Shown here piece after piece: positions 55,561 through 63,713 of a DNA stretch of 64,000 nucleotides. Position numbers and translations under genes: made by a program. Origin of the DNA: Microbacterium sp. zg-B185 (GTDB lineage: Bacteria > Actinomycetota > Actinomycetes > Actinomycetales > Microbacteriaceae); NCBI RefSeq assembly GCF_030246885.1, contig NZ_CP126739.1, positions 3,038,001-3,102,000 of the forward strand, in the 5' to 3' direction. The notes beneath the pieces were generated by a model. That model saw nothing but the letters and a program-made list of their open reading frames with translations. It was not told the DNA's origin and did no database searches. Positions within the stretch are counted from its first letter, which is position 1; every line of letters starts with the position of its first letter.

Positions 55561-58050
55561 TCAGAAACCCGACCCGTGGGCCTGAAACGGCGCGATGATC
55601 CCGGTGCGCTCGGATGCCGCGGCCAGCGCCGCACTCGGCGGCTCACCGGCCGCGAGGCCCTCGTGCATCGCCCCGAGAAGCTCGCACGCGACGTCATCCG
55701 CGACGATGACCGGCGCGGCGATCACGCAGCGGGTTCCCGCGTGCAGCCAGACGCGGGTCATCCCGATCGCCTCTTCACCCCACAGCACCGAGGATCGGCC
55801 TACCTCGCACGCCGAGAGCACCACAGTGGCGGGCAGCTCCGGCACGAGGTCGATGTCGTAGCCGAACAGCGTTCCGTCCGCCAGTTCCAGACCGGAGAAC
55901 AGCGGGTTGTCGGCGGTGTGCCGACCGTGCGCGGCGATGTGCAGCACGTCCACGCGGGATGCCAGGTCGACGACCTCCGCCACCACCGCCCGCTCCCCGC
56001 GAAGCAGCCGCGGATCCGACCAGGCGGATGCGGCCGCCGTGACCTCCTCCTCCCCCCGAGCCACCCGCGGGCCGGCTGCGAAACCCGCGGACGAGGGCAC
56101 GTGCCACCCACGAGAGCGGTCCCGCACCCACCGGGATGCCGACGGGGCGATGGTCAGGACGCGGGAGCGCAGGCCCGGCAGCATCATCCACGGCACTCCG
56201 GCCAGAACGCCCGGCGCGGTCAGCACGATGCGGCTGTCGCCACCCGGCATCGACACGACCGGGTCGACCAGAAGTGCCGACAGGCTGGACAGCCGCGCTT
56301 CCAGCCCGGCGCGGACCACCGCGGCCATCGGCCCGGCCGTGACGGTGGCCGACACGTCCAGGTCGGCGCGCAGGCCGCTGAGGGCAGAGCGCACACCTGG
56401 CCAGTCCAGCGCGACGAACCGCACGCGCGCGCGCGAGGCGACGAGCACCCCCAGGCGCACGCCGTCGAACACATACGACAGGAGCACATCGTCGGCGAGG
56501 CTCTCGCGCACCTCCGCCAGCGATGCGCGGGTGCGTGCTTCACCGGCGCCGGTGCGCGACCACTGCCGTTCCCGCGCACGGTCCCGAAGCAGCGCCGCAC
56601 GCGGGCCTGCCGGCCACTCGCCGTCCGGCGAGGCGCTGCGCAGGATGCGCAGCTCCGCAAGGTCCGCCGCGACTCCCGGATCCGGCGGCGGGCGCACCGG
56701 GATGATCGGGTGACTCAGCAGGCGCGCGCGCTCCGCCCAGTCGAAGATCACATCGTGCCGCCCGGAGCGGAGCGCGGAGGACAGCCCGGTCGTGATCAGC
56801 CCGGCACCGCGCATCGCCGCCGAGACCTGAAGATCGAGGCTGCCGACAGCCTGCTGGGTTCGATCGAGCAGGTCCAGACCGCGCGCGGCGTGGCGGCGCG
56901 CGTCCGACTCCTGCCGGGCGGCCGCCGCGCGCGCCGCACGCACCTCGTATGCCAGCAGCGCCGCCTCCAGCGGGGTCCTCCGGTCGATGCGCACGCCGGG
57001 AAGCGGCGCAGTCTGATCGCGTCGGATGCGAGCGAGCGCATCCGTGAGACGCAACGCCTCCGCCTCGGAGTGGAAGCCCTGCGCGCGGAGCTCGCCGACG
57101 ACCTCGGCCACGACCGTGGGGGTGGGCAGGCGGCGGGGCACCCGCACCGGGGTGCCGGCACGGTCGATGCGCCCGACGGCGAGTCGGGCGCGCAGCAGGA
57201 GCGCCTCCGCTCGCACCGCCCAGCCCGTGCTGCCCAGAGCGGCGAAACGGCGCGCCGCCGCCGATGCGGCCACGGCCGCCCGCTCCGGATCGTGGCTGAG
57301 CAGCGATCGGGCCAGATGGTATTCGGCGGTGGCGCGCTCACGAGGAGCACGATGGCGTCCGAATGCCTGAGACACGCTCTCCAGGCTGCGCTCGGCCTCG
57401 GTCACCAGGCCGGCCTCGCGCAGGACCTCGGCGCGATCGAGTTCGTTGATGGCCGCCCACAGCTCGGATTCCCCGTCGAGCGGTTCCCGCACCGACTGCA
57501 TGGTCTGCAGCGCGGCGACCAGGTCGCCGGCCAGCATCAGCGCATATCCGCGATTGTGGATGGTGAGATTGACCTCGTCGCGCAACCCGGCGTCGCGGTA
57601 CGCGGTCTCGGCCAGTTCGAGGTCGGCCATGACCGGGCCGAGGCGGCCCCGCTGCATGTCCACGAGGGTACGGTTGAGCCGCATGTTGGCCTGACGCACC
57701 GGGGAATCGGCCAGTCCGCGAATGCTCTTGCCCAGCCAGTCGGCGGCGTCATCCAGCCGTCCGCGCTCGAGGGAGAGGGCCCCCAGCTGTCCATGGAGCT
57801 GCGCGACGGTCGACGGGGACAGTCCGCCGCGCGCGAGGATGTCCAGACACAGCTTCTCGCCGGCGTCCACGTCGCCCAGTCGAGCCAGAACGTACGCCGA
57901 CGTGCCGGCGATCCGTGCCTCCAGCTCGACATCGCCCGCGGCGGTCGCCTTCTGCGCGGCGCCGGCGAGCGTGCGACGTGCAAGCGCATAGCGACCCCTG
58001 TTCGCCTGCAGCACGCCGCGCTCGTACAGATCCCCCGCCGTCGGGCCCAC
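55561..58050 (-). CDS. TPR-CHAT domain caspase-like protease
   Basis: An 829-aa protein with TPR-like helical repeats over the first 500 residues or so (ERGVLQANRGRYALARRTLA, LAHGDVELEA-type helix pairs) and a C-terminal CHAT protease. The catalytic His is in VDVLHIAAHGRHTADNPLFSG (about residue 706) and the Cys in VVLSACEVGRSSV (about 747). Thus the His-Cys dyad appears intact. No signal peptide. The start is GTG 58050, directly after an in-frame TGA; an ATG at 58058 lies one frame over and a single extra G in the G5 run near 58024-58035 would join it to this frame. Last gene of the sigma/156-aa/subtilase operon, 65 bp after the subtilase. Confidence 0.9.
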   Translation of the reverse strand: MGPTAGDLYERGVLQANRGRYALARRTLAGAAQKATAAGDVELEARIAGTSAYVLARLGDVDAGEKLCLDILARGGLSPSTVAQLHGQLGALSLERGRLDDAADWLGKSIRGLADSPVRQANMRLNRTLVDMQRGRLGPVMADLELAETAYRDAGLRDEVNLTIHNRGYALMLAGDLVAALQTMQSVREPLDGESELWAAINELDRAEVLREAGLVTEAERSLESVSQAFGRHRAPRERATAEYHLARSLLSHDPERAAVAASAAARRFAALGSTGWAVRAEALLLRARLAVGRIDRAGTPVRVPRRLPTPTVVAEVVGELRAQGFHSEAEALRLTDALARIRRDQTAPLPGVRIDRRTPLEAALLAYEVRAARAAAARQESDARRHAARGLDLLDRTQQAVGSLDLQVSAAMRGAGLITTGLSSALRSGRHDVIFDWAERARLLSHPIIPVRPPPDPGVAADLAELRILRSASPDGEWPAGPRAALLRDRARERQWSRTGAGEARTRASLAEVRESLADDVLLSYVFDGVRLGVLVASRARVRFVALDWPGVRSALSGLRADLDVSATVTAGPMAAVVRAGLEARLSSLSALLVDPVVSMPGGDSRIVLTAPGVLAGVPWMMLPGLRSRVLTIAPSASRWVRDRSRGWHVPSSAGFAAGPRVARGEEEVTAAASAWSDPRLLRGERAVVAEVVDLASRVDVLHIAAHGRHTADNPLFSGLELADGTLFGYDIDLVPELPATVVLSACEVGRSSVLWGEEAIGMTRVWLHAGTRCVIAAPVIVADDVACELLGAMHEGLAAGEPPSAALAAASERTGIIAPFQAHGSGF

Positions 58051-58115
58051 TCAGCCATGATGGCGTGCCGCGCGCGTGCGCGCGACCGGGCCGGTGATCG
58101 GGAGGCGCTCGCGGG

Positions 58116-59885
58116 CTACCCGGTCTTGCGCGACTTGTCGATCGCGTCGACCTCGACCAGCGCCTTCTGGACGGGCGACGCGGCGCCCGTTCCGAGCTTG
58201 CCGCCGGCCATCAGCGATTCCCCCAGCTCCCTGGCGATCGTGGCGGCGACGAACGGGGACGCGAACGAGGTCCCGCTCCAGATCGCGAAGCCGCCGGTGT
58301 AGTCATCCGGGTCCAGGCTCTGCCTGCGCCGCTGCAGGCGGTCGTTCTTCGAACCGGACTGCACGCCCCCCTCCAGGTGGGGGAACACGCTGACCACCGA
58401 GGTTCCCGGCGCATACGTGGTGACCCACTCGCCGATGTTGCTGTACAGCGCCACGGACGTGTTCTGCGGGTTCAGCGCGCCCACCGCGAGGTGGCGTGCC
58501 AGCCCGCCGGCTTCGCGGAGGTTGAGCTCGGCGTCGCTTCCCGCCCACAGCGCGGCCGGAAAGGTGGGCCGGTCGGTCGCGTCGTTGCCTGCCGAGCACA
58601 CCACGACGCACCCCCGGGCGCGCAGGCGGCAGAGTGCTTCGTGCAGACGCACACTGAATCGGCCGTCCTCAGGTGTCTCGTGGTAATACCCCAGCGACAG
58701 GTTCAGCACGTCGATGTGGTGCGGGTCGGACTTCGTTCCCGCCGCGGCCCATTCCGCGAGATCCTCGATGGCATCGATCAGCTCGCTCTCGATCACGGTG
58801 CCGTTGCTGTCGGCGACTCGGATCGAGATGAGGTTCGCTTCCGGTGCCACCTGGCGGAGGATGCCCGCCACGAAGGTGCCGTGCCCCGCAGCCGGATCCA
58901 GGAACCCGTCCAGCGGGCCGGACTGGTCGCCGTACACCTCCGGGTCGGTGTCCGGATCGTCGATGCCGATCACCCCGCCTTTGCTGTCCGGCCACTTCAG
59001 CGCGCGGCGCACGATGTCATCCGGGGTCTCTGCGCCGGCCGGAAGCCAGCCGGCGATCGTGCCGCAGCCGGTGTCGACGAACGCGATGACAGGCCGTCGC
59101 CCGTTCTTCGCGACCGGCTGCAGGCGGGCGGGCTGGGGGCCCAGATAGGTGACGACTTCGAGCCCGCCCGTGCCCGGATAGGCGTATCCGTCGATGCCGG
59201 CCGGGTTCGTCTGCCCGTGGGGGTTGGTCCGACCGTGCGGATTCGTCCGACCGTGCGGGTTGGTCCTGCCGTGCGGGTTGACCCCGATCGGGTCGATGGT
59301 CAGCACGTGATCCAACCCCACCCCACGCAGCCGCGGGTCATCCCCCCCATCCACCTCGCCGCGGGCGGCGATCTCGCGGCGCCTCTCCAGATCCCTGGAG
59401 GCATCCGAGGAGATCTCCTTCTTGATCCGAGCGCGCTCCTCCGACGGTGGCCGTTCGCCCGATTCCCGCGACCGCCCTCGCGACGGGGGTCGCTTGGTCC
59501 CGCCCTCCGCCGCGCGCTGCTGCTCGATCGCCTTGCGACGCGCCTGCTGCAGCAGACGCCAGGCATCGACCGGAGGGACCGGCTCGTCGTCGCGCACGAC
59601 CTTGGGCGCCTGCACGATGCGAGCGCGCGTCAACCGGCCGCCGGCCTGATCTTGACGGCGGATCGGCTCGGACTCGATCTCCCAGCCCAGCTCCGCTCCC
59701 GCCTCGGCCAGCAGCTCTCCCGCCTCCTGCGCATCACCGGAGATCAGCAGGTGACCGGGCACGTAGGCGGTGGCGAAGGCCTGCAGCCCGGGAACCGGCT
59801 CGCGTTTCGGGTCCAGGACGAGCCCCCGCGGCTCGCCGGCGGCCTCCCGCTCTCGCCATGGTCGGATCCGGGGCTCATCAGCCAT
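58116..59885 (-). CDS. S8 (subtilisin) family serine peptidase, cytoplasmic type
   Basis: A 589-aa subtilase. The catalytic triad is visible: Asp in VIAFVDTGCG (about 269), His in AAGHGTFVAGILRQVAPEA (about 335) and Ser in WSGTSFASPFVAATI (about 538); the oxyanion Asn lies in SAGNDATDR. There is no signal peptide, so it is probably intracellular. The N-terminal 240 residues are not protease: a compact lead, a charged Arg/Glu-rich helical region (about 105-185), then four tandem NPHGRT hexapeptides (about 203-226). Between triad Asp and His is an acidic insert (DDPDTDPEVYGDQ). ATG 59885 has AAAGG 8 nt upstream. It is followed by the CHAT gene and preceded by the 156-aa gene. Confidence 0.93.
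   Translation of the reverse strand: MADEPRIRPWREREAAGEPRGLVLDPKREPVPGLQAFATAYVPGHLLISGDAQEAGELLAEAGAELGWEIESEPIRRQDQAGGRLTRARIVQAPKVVRDDEPVPPVDAWRLLQQARRKAIEQQRAAEGGTKRPPSRGRSRESGERPPSEERARIKKEISSDASRDLERRREIAARGEVDGGDDPRLRGVGLDHVLTIDPIGVNPHGRTNPHGRTNPHGRTNPHGQTNPAGIDGYAYPGTGGLEVVTYLGPQPARLQPVAKNGRRPVIAFVDTGCGTIAGWLPAGAETPDDIVRRALKWPDSKGGVIGIDDPDTDPEVYGDQSGPLDGFLDPAAGHGTFVAGILRQVAPEANLISIRVADSNGTVIESELIDAIEDLAEWAAAGTKSDPHHIDVLNLSLGYYHETPEDGRFSVRLHEALCRLRARGCVVVCSAGNDATDRPTFPAALWAGSDAELNLREAGGLARHLAVGALNPQNTSVALYSNIGEWVTTYAPGTSVVSVFPHLEGGVQSGSKNDRLQRRRQSLDPDDYTGGFAIWSGTSFASPFVAATIARELGESLMAGGKLGTGAASPVQKALVEVDAIDKSRKTG
59208..59279 (-). repeat. Four NPHG[RQ]T repeats (18 bp each) in the subtilase
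   Basis: Four contiguous 18-bp units encode NPHGRT, NPHGRT, NPHGRT and NPHGQT, read on the minus strand from 59279 to 59208. The repeat precedes the protease core and follows a charged helical region. Confidence 0.9.
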
Positions 59886-59941
59886 ACGTCACGCCTTTCA
59901 CAGAAGGGATGCCGGGGCGCCCGGCCTCGGCATCCGCTGGG

Positions 59942-60412
59942 TCACACTTCGAACTGGGGGGTTTGGAATTCCCGGAGCTCGTCATCCGCGGCACGGACGA
60001 CGAGCCGCAGCCGGCAGACGCCCGGCGGCACGTTCTCGAACGCGAACCGGCCGTGCTCCCCGGCCTCGGTGCTCCACTCGCGCTCACCCTGTCGCAGACG
60101 GATCGCCAGGGCCGCGGCATCCACCCAGCCGTCGATGCGCCGTGCGCCGTCCTCGGCCACGGTGACGTGCACGAGGACACTGGTGGTGCCGTCGCTGAAC
60201 TGCAGTGTCGCGGTGTCTGCCTCGCCCCGCACCGCCGCCAGCTGGGATGCCTCCACGAGCGTCAGCAGAGCGTACTCGCGCGACAGGTCCTCGACCGCCA
60301 CGGTCGCGACCATCCGATCGACCAGGTCGGCCGGAACCGGATCGACGTCCTGCCACATCGCGCGCATGCGCGCGAACAGTGCGGCATCCGCGGCGAAGTC
60401 CTCAGTCTGCAT
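59942..60412 (-). CDS. 156-aa protein of the sigma/subtilase/CHAT operon
   Basis: A small protein of unknown function. Residues 1-55 are helical and acidic (MQTEDFAADAALFARMRAMW, then DLVDRMVATVAVEDLSREY). The remainder is beta-rich and ends in a carboxypeptidase-regulatory/CNA_B-like segment (GEHGRFAFENVPPGVCRLRLVVRAADDEL), which is usually an Ig-like fold. The first part resembles the short helical segment that anti-sigma factors use to hold a sigma factor, but no zinc motif is present. GGAGGAGG with 6 nt spacing gives a strong ribosome site. It overlaps the sigma gene by 11 bp, so its translation is coupled to that gene. It may be a regulator or substrate of the downstream proteases (inference). 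Confidence 0.8.
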   Translation of the reverse strand: MQTEDFAADAALFARMRAMWQDVDPVPADLVDRMVATVAVEDLSREYALLTLVEASQLAAVRGEADTATLQFSDGTTSVLVHVTVAEDGARRIDGWVDAAALAIRLRQGEREWSTEAGEHGRFAFENVPPGVCRLRLVVRAADDELREFQTPQFEV

Positions 60413-61019
60413 CGGAATCCTCCTCCCATCCGGCGCTGTGCAGAACGGCGCGAAGCTTCGCAAGGCACCGCTGCCGTGTCGGTCCGATCGAGCCGATCGG
60501 CATCGCCAGGTCCTGCGCGATGCGCGTGTAGTCGGGGCGCTCCTCGAAGGCCACGATGCGCAGCAGGCGCTGGCACCGTTCGTTCAGCCGGCCCACGCTC
60601 AGCCACAGGCGACGGGACTCGTCGTCGGTGGCGGCGGTCTGCTCGGCGGATTCGCGGGCGGGCAGGTGCGGCTCCAGGCTCTCCATCTCGGTCGGGTCCG
60701 CTCGGCGATGAAGCTTGCCGACCCGCCACGCCTCACGACGGGCGACCATGGTCAGCCATCCCGAAACGGCCTGGGGCTCGGTGATGGATGCGTGCCGGCG
60801 CACCAAGGTGAGCCACGTCGTCTGCACCACGTCCTCAGCCAGCGCGCGGTCCAGCCCATAGGCGCGGACCACGTGCCACAGCATCGGGGTCATCAGCCGG
60901 ACCAGCTCGTCCATCGCACGCGTGTCACCGCTGCGCCATCTCAGAAACAGCGCGGCGGCGCGCTCCCACCGCGTCGGCTCGGCGGAATCGACCGAGGCTT
61001 CGGCGCTCTCGTGCGTCAT
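60402..61019 (-). CDS. Sigma-70 family RNA polymerase sigma factor (ECF-like)
   Basis: A 205-aa sigma factor with sigma2 and sigma4 only. Region 2: DTRAMDELVRLMTPMLWHVVRAYGLDRALAEDVVQTTWLTLVRR, then SITEPQAVSGWLTMVARREAWR (2.4-like helix). Region 4: LNERCQRLLRIVAFEERPDYTRIAQDLAMPIGSIGPTRQRCLAKLRAVL with the HTH IAQDLAMPIGSIGPTRQ. ATG 61019 has a CACAAT box 7 nt upstream, suggesting leaderless transcription. It heads the four-gene minus-strand operon. No classical zinc anti-sigma gene follows; the 156-aa protein takes that position. Confidence 0.93.
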   Translation of the reverse strand: MTHESAEASVDSAEPTRWERAAALFLRWRSGDTRAMDELVRLMTPMLWHVVRAYGLDRALAEDVVQTTWLTLVRRHASITEPQAVSGWLTMVARREAWRVGKLHRRADPTEMESLEPHLPARESAEQTAATDDESRRLWLSVGRLNERCQRLLRIVAFEERPDYTRIAQDLAMPIGSIGPTRQRCLAKLRAVLHSAGWEEDSDAD

Positions 61020-61140
61020 AGCGCCCATTGTGTCCACTCCGGGGGGAGCGCGAAAGGAGCATTCCTGATACATCGCGCCGCCGTGCGCTCCGGATTGCGT
61101 ACCGCGACGGCGCTTTTGCCGCATCGGCCCGACCCGCGTC

Positions 61141-61146
61141 TAGACT
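61141..61146 (+). promoter_or_regulatory. Leaderless-type -10 box (TAGACT)
   Basis: TAGACT ends exactly 6 nt before the ATG at 61153. A TTGCCG lies 19 bp upstream (61116-61121) as a possible, slightly distant, -35. Confidence 0.5.
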
Positions 61147-61152
61147 CACGCC

Positions 61153-61896
61153 ATGACGACGGCGCCGCTTCTGTACGTGTGCGTGCGTCCGCAGCAGGGG
61201 GCGGCGGCGGCGGAGTATGAGTCCTTCCGCGTGGGTGCGCGGCTCGACGCATCGCAGCTGGTCCCGCTCGACCTGGTCCGGGACCCGCTCCCGGCCGACA
61301 CGTTCGAGCGGTACAGCGGGTTCTTCGTCGGCGGCAGTCCGTTCAACGTGACGGATCCGGAGTCCTCGAAGACGGACGTGCAGCGCCGGCTCGAAGCCGA
61401 TCTGGAGCGCATCGCAGCCGCGACCATGGATTCCTCAGGTCCGGCAGCCCTGTTCACGTGCTACGGCATCGGCATCGTGACGCGGTTGCTGGGCGGCGAG
61501 GTCACCCGCGCCTACCGCGAGGACACCGGACCGGTCCTCGTCGACCTCACCGTCGAGGGGGAGAGCGATCCGCTGCTGGGATCGCTCGCCCGCCGGTTCA
61601 CCGCCCTGGCCGCACACAAGGAGGGGTCGGGGCAGGTCCCGCCCGGCGCCACGCTGCTGGCCACGAACAAGGCGTCCCCGGTTCAGGCGTACCGGGTCGG
61701 CGACCGCCTCTACGCGACCCAGTTCCACCCGGAGCCCACCACCCGGGCGTTCACCGAGCGCATGGCCGTCTATCGCGACGACGGCTACTTCCCGGCCAAC
61801 GACTATGAGACCGTCGCCGGCCGTGTGCTGGCGGCATCCGTCACCGAACCGACACGGCTGCTGCGCGCCTTCGCCGGTGCGTTCGGCCCGGCCTGA
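61153..61896 (+). CDS. Class I glutamine amidotransferase (GMP-synthase-like)
   Basis: A 247-aa glutamine amidotransferase domain protein of the stand-alone GMPS-like group. The nucleophile is C103 in AALFTCYGIGIVTRLLGG and the His is H192 in YATQFHPEPTTRAF; the following Glu (HPEP) completes the triad. The LFTCYGIGI context replaces the GxCxG of GuaA, so it may act on a different acceptor or be a gamma-glutamyl hydrolase-like enzyme. ATG 61153 starts just after a leaderless promoter. Divergent from the sigma operon; convergent with the next gene after a 1-bp gap. Confidence 0.85.
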   Translation: MTTAPLLYVCVRPQQGAAAAEYESFRVGARLDASQLVPLDLVRDPLPADTFERYSGFFVGGSPFNVTDPESSKTDVQRRLEADLERIAAATMDSSGPAALFTCYGIGIVTRLLGGEVTRAYREDTGPVLVDLTVEGESDPLLGSLARRFTALAAHKEGSGQVPPGATLLATNKASPVQAYRVGDRLYATQFHPEPTTRAFTERMAVYRDDGYFPANDYETVAGRVLAASVTEPTRLLRAFAGAFGPA

Positions 61897-61897
61897 C

Positions 61898-62383
61898 CTA
61901 CGCGCCCCCTGGCGGGTGCAGCAGAAGGTCGACCCGCTCGTCGAGGTATGCAGCCAGCGGCATGAAACCGCCCGCGGCGCTCCAGCGCACACTCGGCGTG
62001 CCGTCGCGCAGCTGGAGCGGACCGGATGCCTCGCCCCGATCGACCGCGTCGGCATCGAGCAGCTGCCACCCGATGTGCACGGTCTCCCCCTCCGCGATGC
62101 CGCCGAGCGCGGCCGCCGCGGCCAGTTCGGCACGGCGGCGCTGCGATTCGGCGGTGAAGCCGCGCCGCACCTCCCGCCGTGCGCGCAGAATGTCACCGGT
62201 GGCCAGCACCGCGTCGTCTGTGACCAGCAGCACCCCGAGGTGCCAGGCGGCGCCACGGCGGACGATGCGCGCCGACCTGCCCACCCCGAACAGCCGCCGG
62301 GGCGAGATGAGCTCACCGAGGGCTTCCTGCGGCGCACCGGCCAGACGGGACCGTGCGTCCTGGATGAGCGCGCCCGTACTCAC
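61898..62383 (-). CDS. Conserved hypothetical protein
   Basis: A 161-aa soluble protein, mixed alpha/beta. Residues LISPRRLFGVGRSARIVRRGAAWHLGVLLVTDDAVLATGDILRAR hint at a small beta-barrel domain at the N-terminus, and the end (GGFMPLAAYLDERVDLLLHPPGGA) is a helix. The family is not recognised. The start is GTG 62383, overlapping the antiporter stop by 4 nt (GTGA), so it is translated with the antiporter and could modulate it. Confidence 0.7.
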   Translation of the reverse strand: MSTGALIQDARSRLAGAPQEALGELISPRRLFGVGRSARIVRRGAAWHLGVLLVTDDAVLATGDILRARREVRRGFTAESQRRRAELAAAAALGGIAEGETVHIGWQLLDADAVDRGEASGPLQLRDGTPSVRWSAAGGFMPLAAYLDERVDLLLHPPGGA

Positions 62384-63582
62384 ACGCGATCGTCCTCCAG
62401 CTCGGCAGCTGCGGGGACGGCCCGCTCGCCGCGCAGGCTCATCGCGATGAGCGGGAACAGCAGCACCGACAGCATCCCGGCACCGACCAGCACGGCCGCC
62501 GCGGCGCTGGGCAGGATGCCCTCGTCCACACCGATTCCGGTGACCGCGACGATGATCGGCAGCCCGGTCGCGCCGAGGAACGCGACGGCGAAGCGGTCGC
62601 GCCGCGTCGAGCCGGCCGGTGCGGCGAGCATCGACGGAAGCCCGCGCACCAGGAACAGCGCGACGACCACGAGCGGCACGGCCGCCAGCAGCACGGGGGT
62701 TTCCATGAGCGAGGCCAGATCGAAGGTGACGCCCGTGTAGATGAAGAAGACGGGCACCAGGAACCCGAAGGCGACCGCCTCGACCTTGCTCTCGACGGCC
62801 CTGCGGTCGCTTTCCTTCGCGTCGCGCATCAGCAGGCGCCACACGATGCCTGCGGCGAACGCGCCCAGCAGCAGATCCAGATCCAGCACCACGCTCAGCG
62901 CGACCAGGGCGGAGAGGATCAGGAACACGACGCGGATCGCGAACTGACCGGACGTGTGCAGCGTCGCGTTGACGGCGCGGTGCATCGCGCCTGTCGGCAT
63001 CCGGAACGCCATCCAGATCGCCAGACCCGCCACCAGGCCGAAGACCAGCAGGACGACCGACTCGATCCCCGGATCGCGGCTGCCCAGGAACAGCGAGATC
63101 GCGATCAGCGGCCCGAATTCGCCCACTGCGCCGATCGCGCCGATCGCGCGACCGAACGGGGTGCGCAGCTCACCGGCGTCGCGCAGGATGGGGAGGATGG
63201 TCCCCAGTGCCGTGGAGGCCAGGGCGATGCCGATGACGATGGCGATCTCACCGGGGAAGAGGAGCCAGGTCAGTGCGACGCCGGCGGCGAGGCTGATCAG
63301 CCAGCCTCCCGCCGCGGCGCGCCCGCTGCGGCCCCGGAAGGCCGCGAATTCGATCTCGGATCCGGCGACGAAGAACAGCATCGCCAACCCGAATTCGGAC
63401 AGCGCTGCCACGAAGTCCGACGGCACGGCCCAGCCCAGCAGAGACGGACCCACCAGGATCCCGAGGACGAGCTCGAACACGACGATCGGGATCCGCACCC
63501 ATCTGCTCAGGCTGCGCGCGAACAGCGGCGCCAGCACGGCGAGCAGCGGGATGACGAGAAGGGTCGGCTCGAGCTGGTCCAC
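62380..63582 (-). CDS. Cation:proton antiporter, CPA2 (Kef/NapA) type
   Basis: A 400-aa membrane protein with about 11-13 membrane segments of the sodium/hydrogen exchanger fold. GPSLLGWAVPSDFVAALSEFGLAMLFFVAGSEIEF is the N-terminal TM pair; GIALASTALGTILPILRDAG, GAVGEFGPLIAISLFLGS and LLGAFAAGIVWRLLM are typical family segments. There is no RCK or TrkA-N domain. Start GTG 63582 lies directly after a TACGGT box at 63588-63593 (5 nt spacing). It is coupled to the downstream 161-aa gene. It would exchange sodium or potassium for protons. Confidence 0.9.
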   Translation of the reverse strand: MDQLEPTLLVIPLLAVLAPLFARSLSRWVRIPIVVFELVLGILVGPSLLGWAVPSDFVAALSEFGLAMLFFVAGSEIEFAAFRGRSGRAAAGGWLISLAAGVALTWLLFPGEIAIVIGIALASTALGTILPILRDAGELRTPFGRAIGAIGAVGEFGPLIAISLFLGSRDPGIESVVLLVFGLVAGLAIWMAFRMPTGAMHRAVNATLHTSGQFAIRVVFLILSALVALSVVLDLDLLLGAFAAGIVWRLLMRDAKESDRRAVESKVEAVAFGFLVPVFFIYTGVTFDLASLMETPVLLAAVPLVVVALFLVRGLPSMLAAPAGSTRRDRFAVAFLGATGLPIIVAVTGIGVDEGILPSAAAAVLVGAGMLSVLLFPLIAMSLRGERAVPAAAELEDDRV

Positions 63583-63713
63583 GCTTCACCGTACCGACTC
63601 GGCGGTGCCGCCGTCAGCGCGGCGCGGGGTCGTGCCTCGACCGCGACGAGCGCGGTCGAGGCCGGTGCGCGCCGTCGCCTCCGGGTTCCGGTCGGCGCTC
63701 GTCGCACGCGCGC

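Noticed and set aside
58377..61220. Plus-strand open frame of 947 codons across the sigma/subtilase region
   Set aside because: Antisense shadow; the minus strand contains catalytic motifs of the subtilase and sigma regions.
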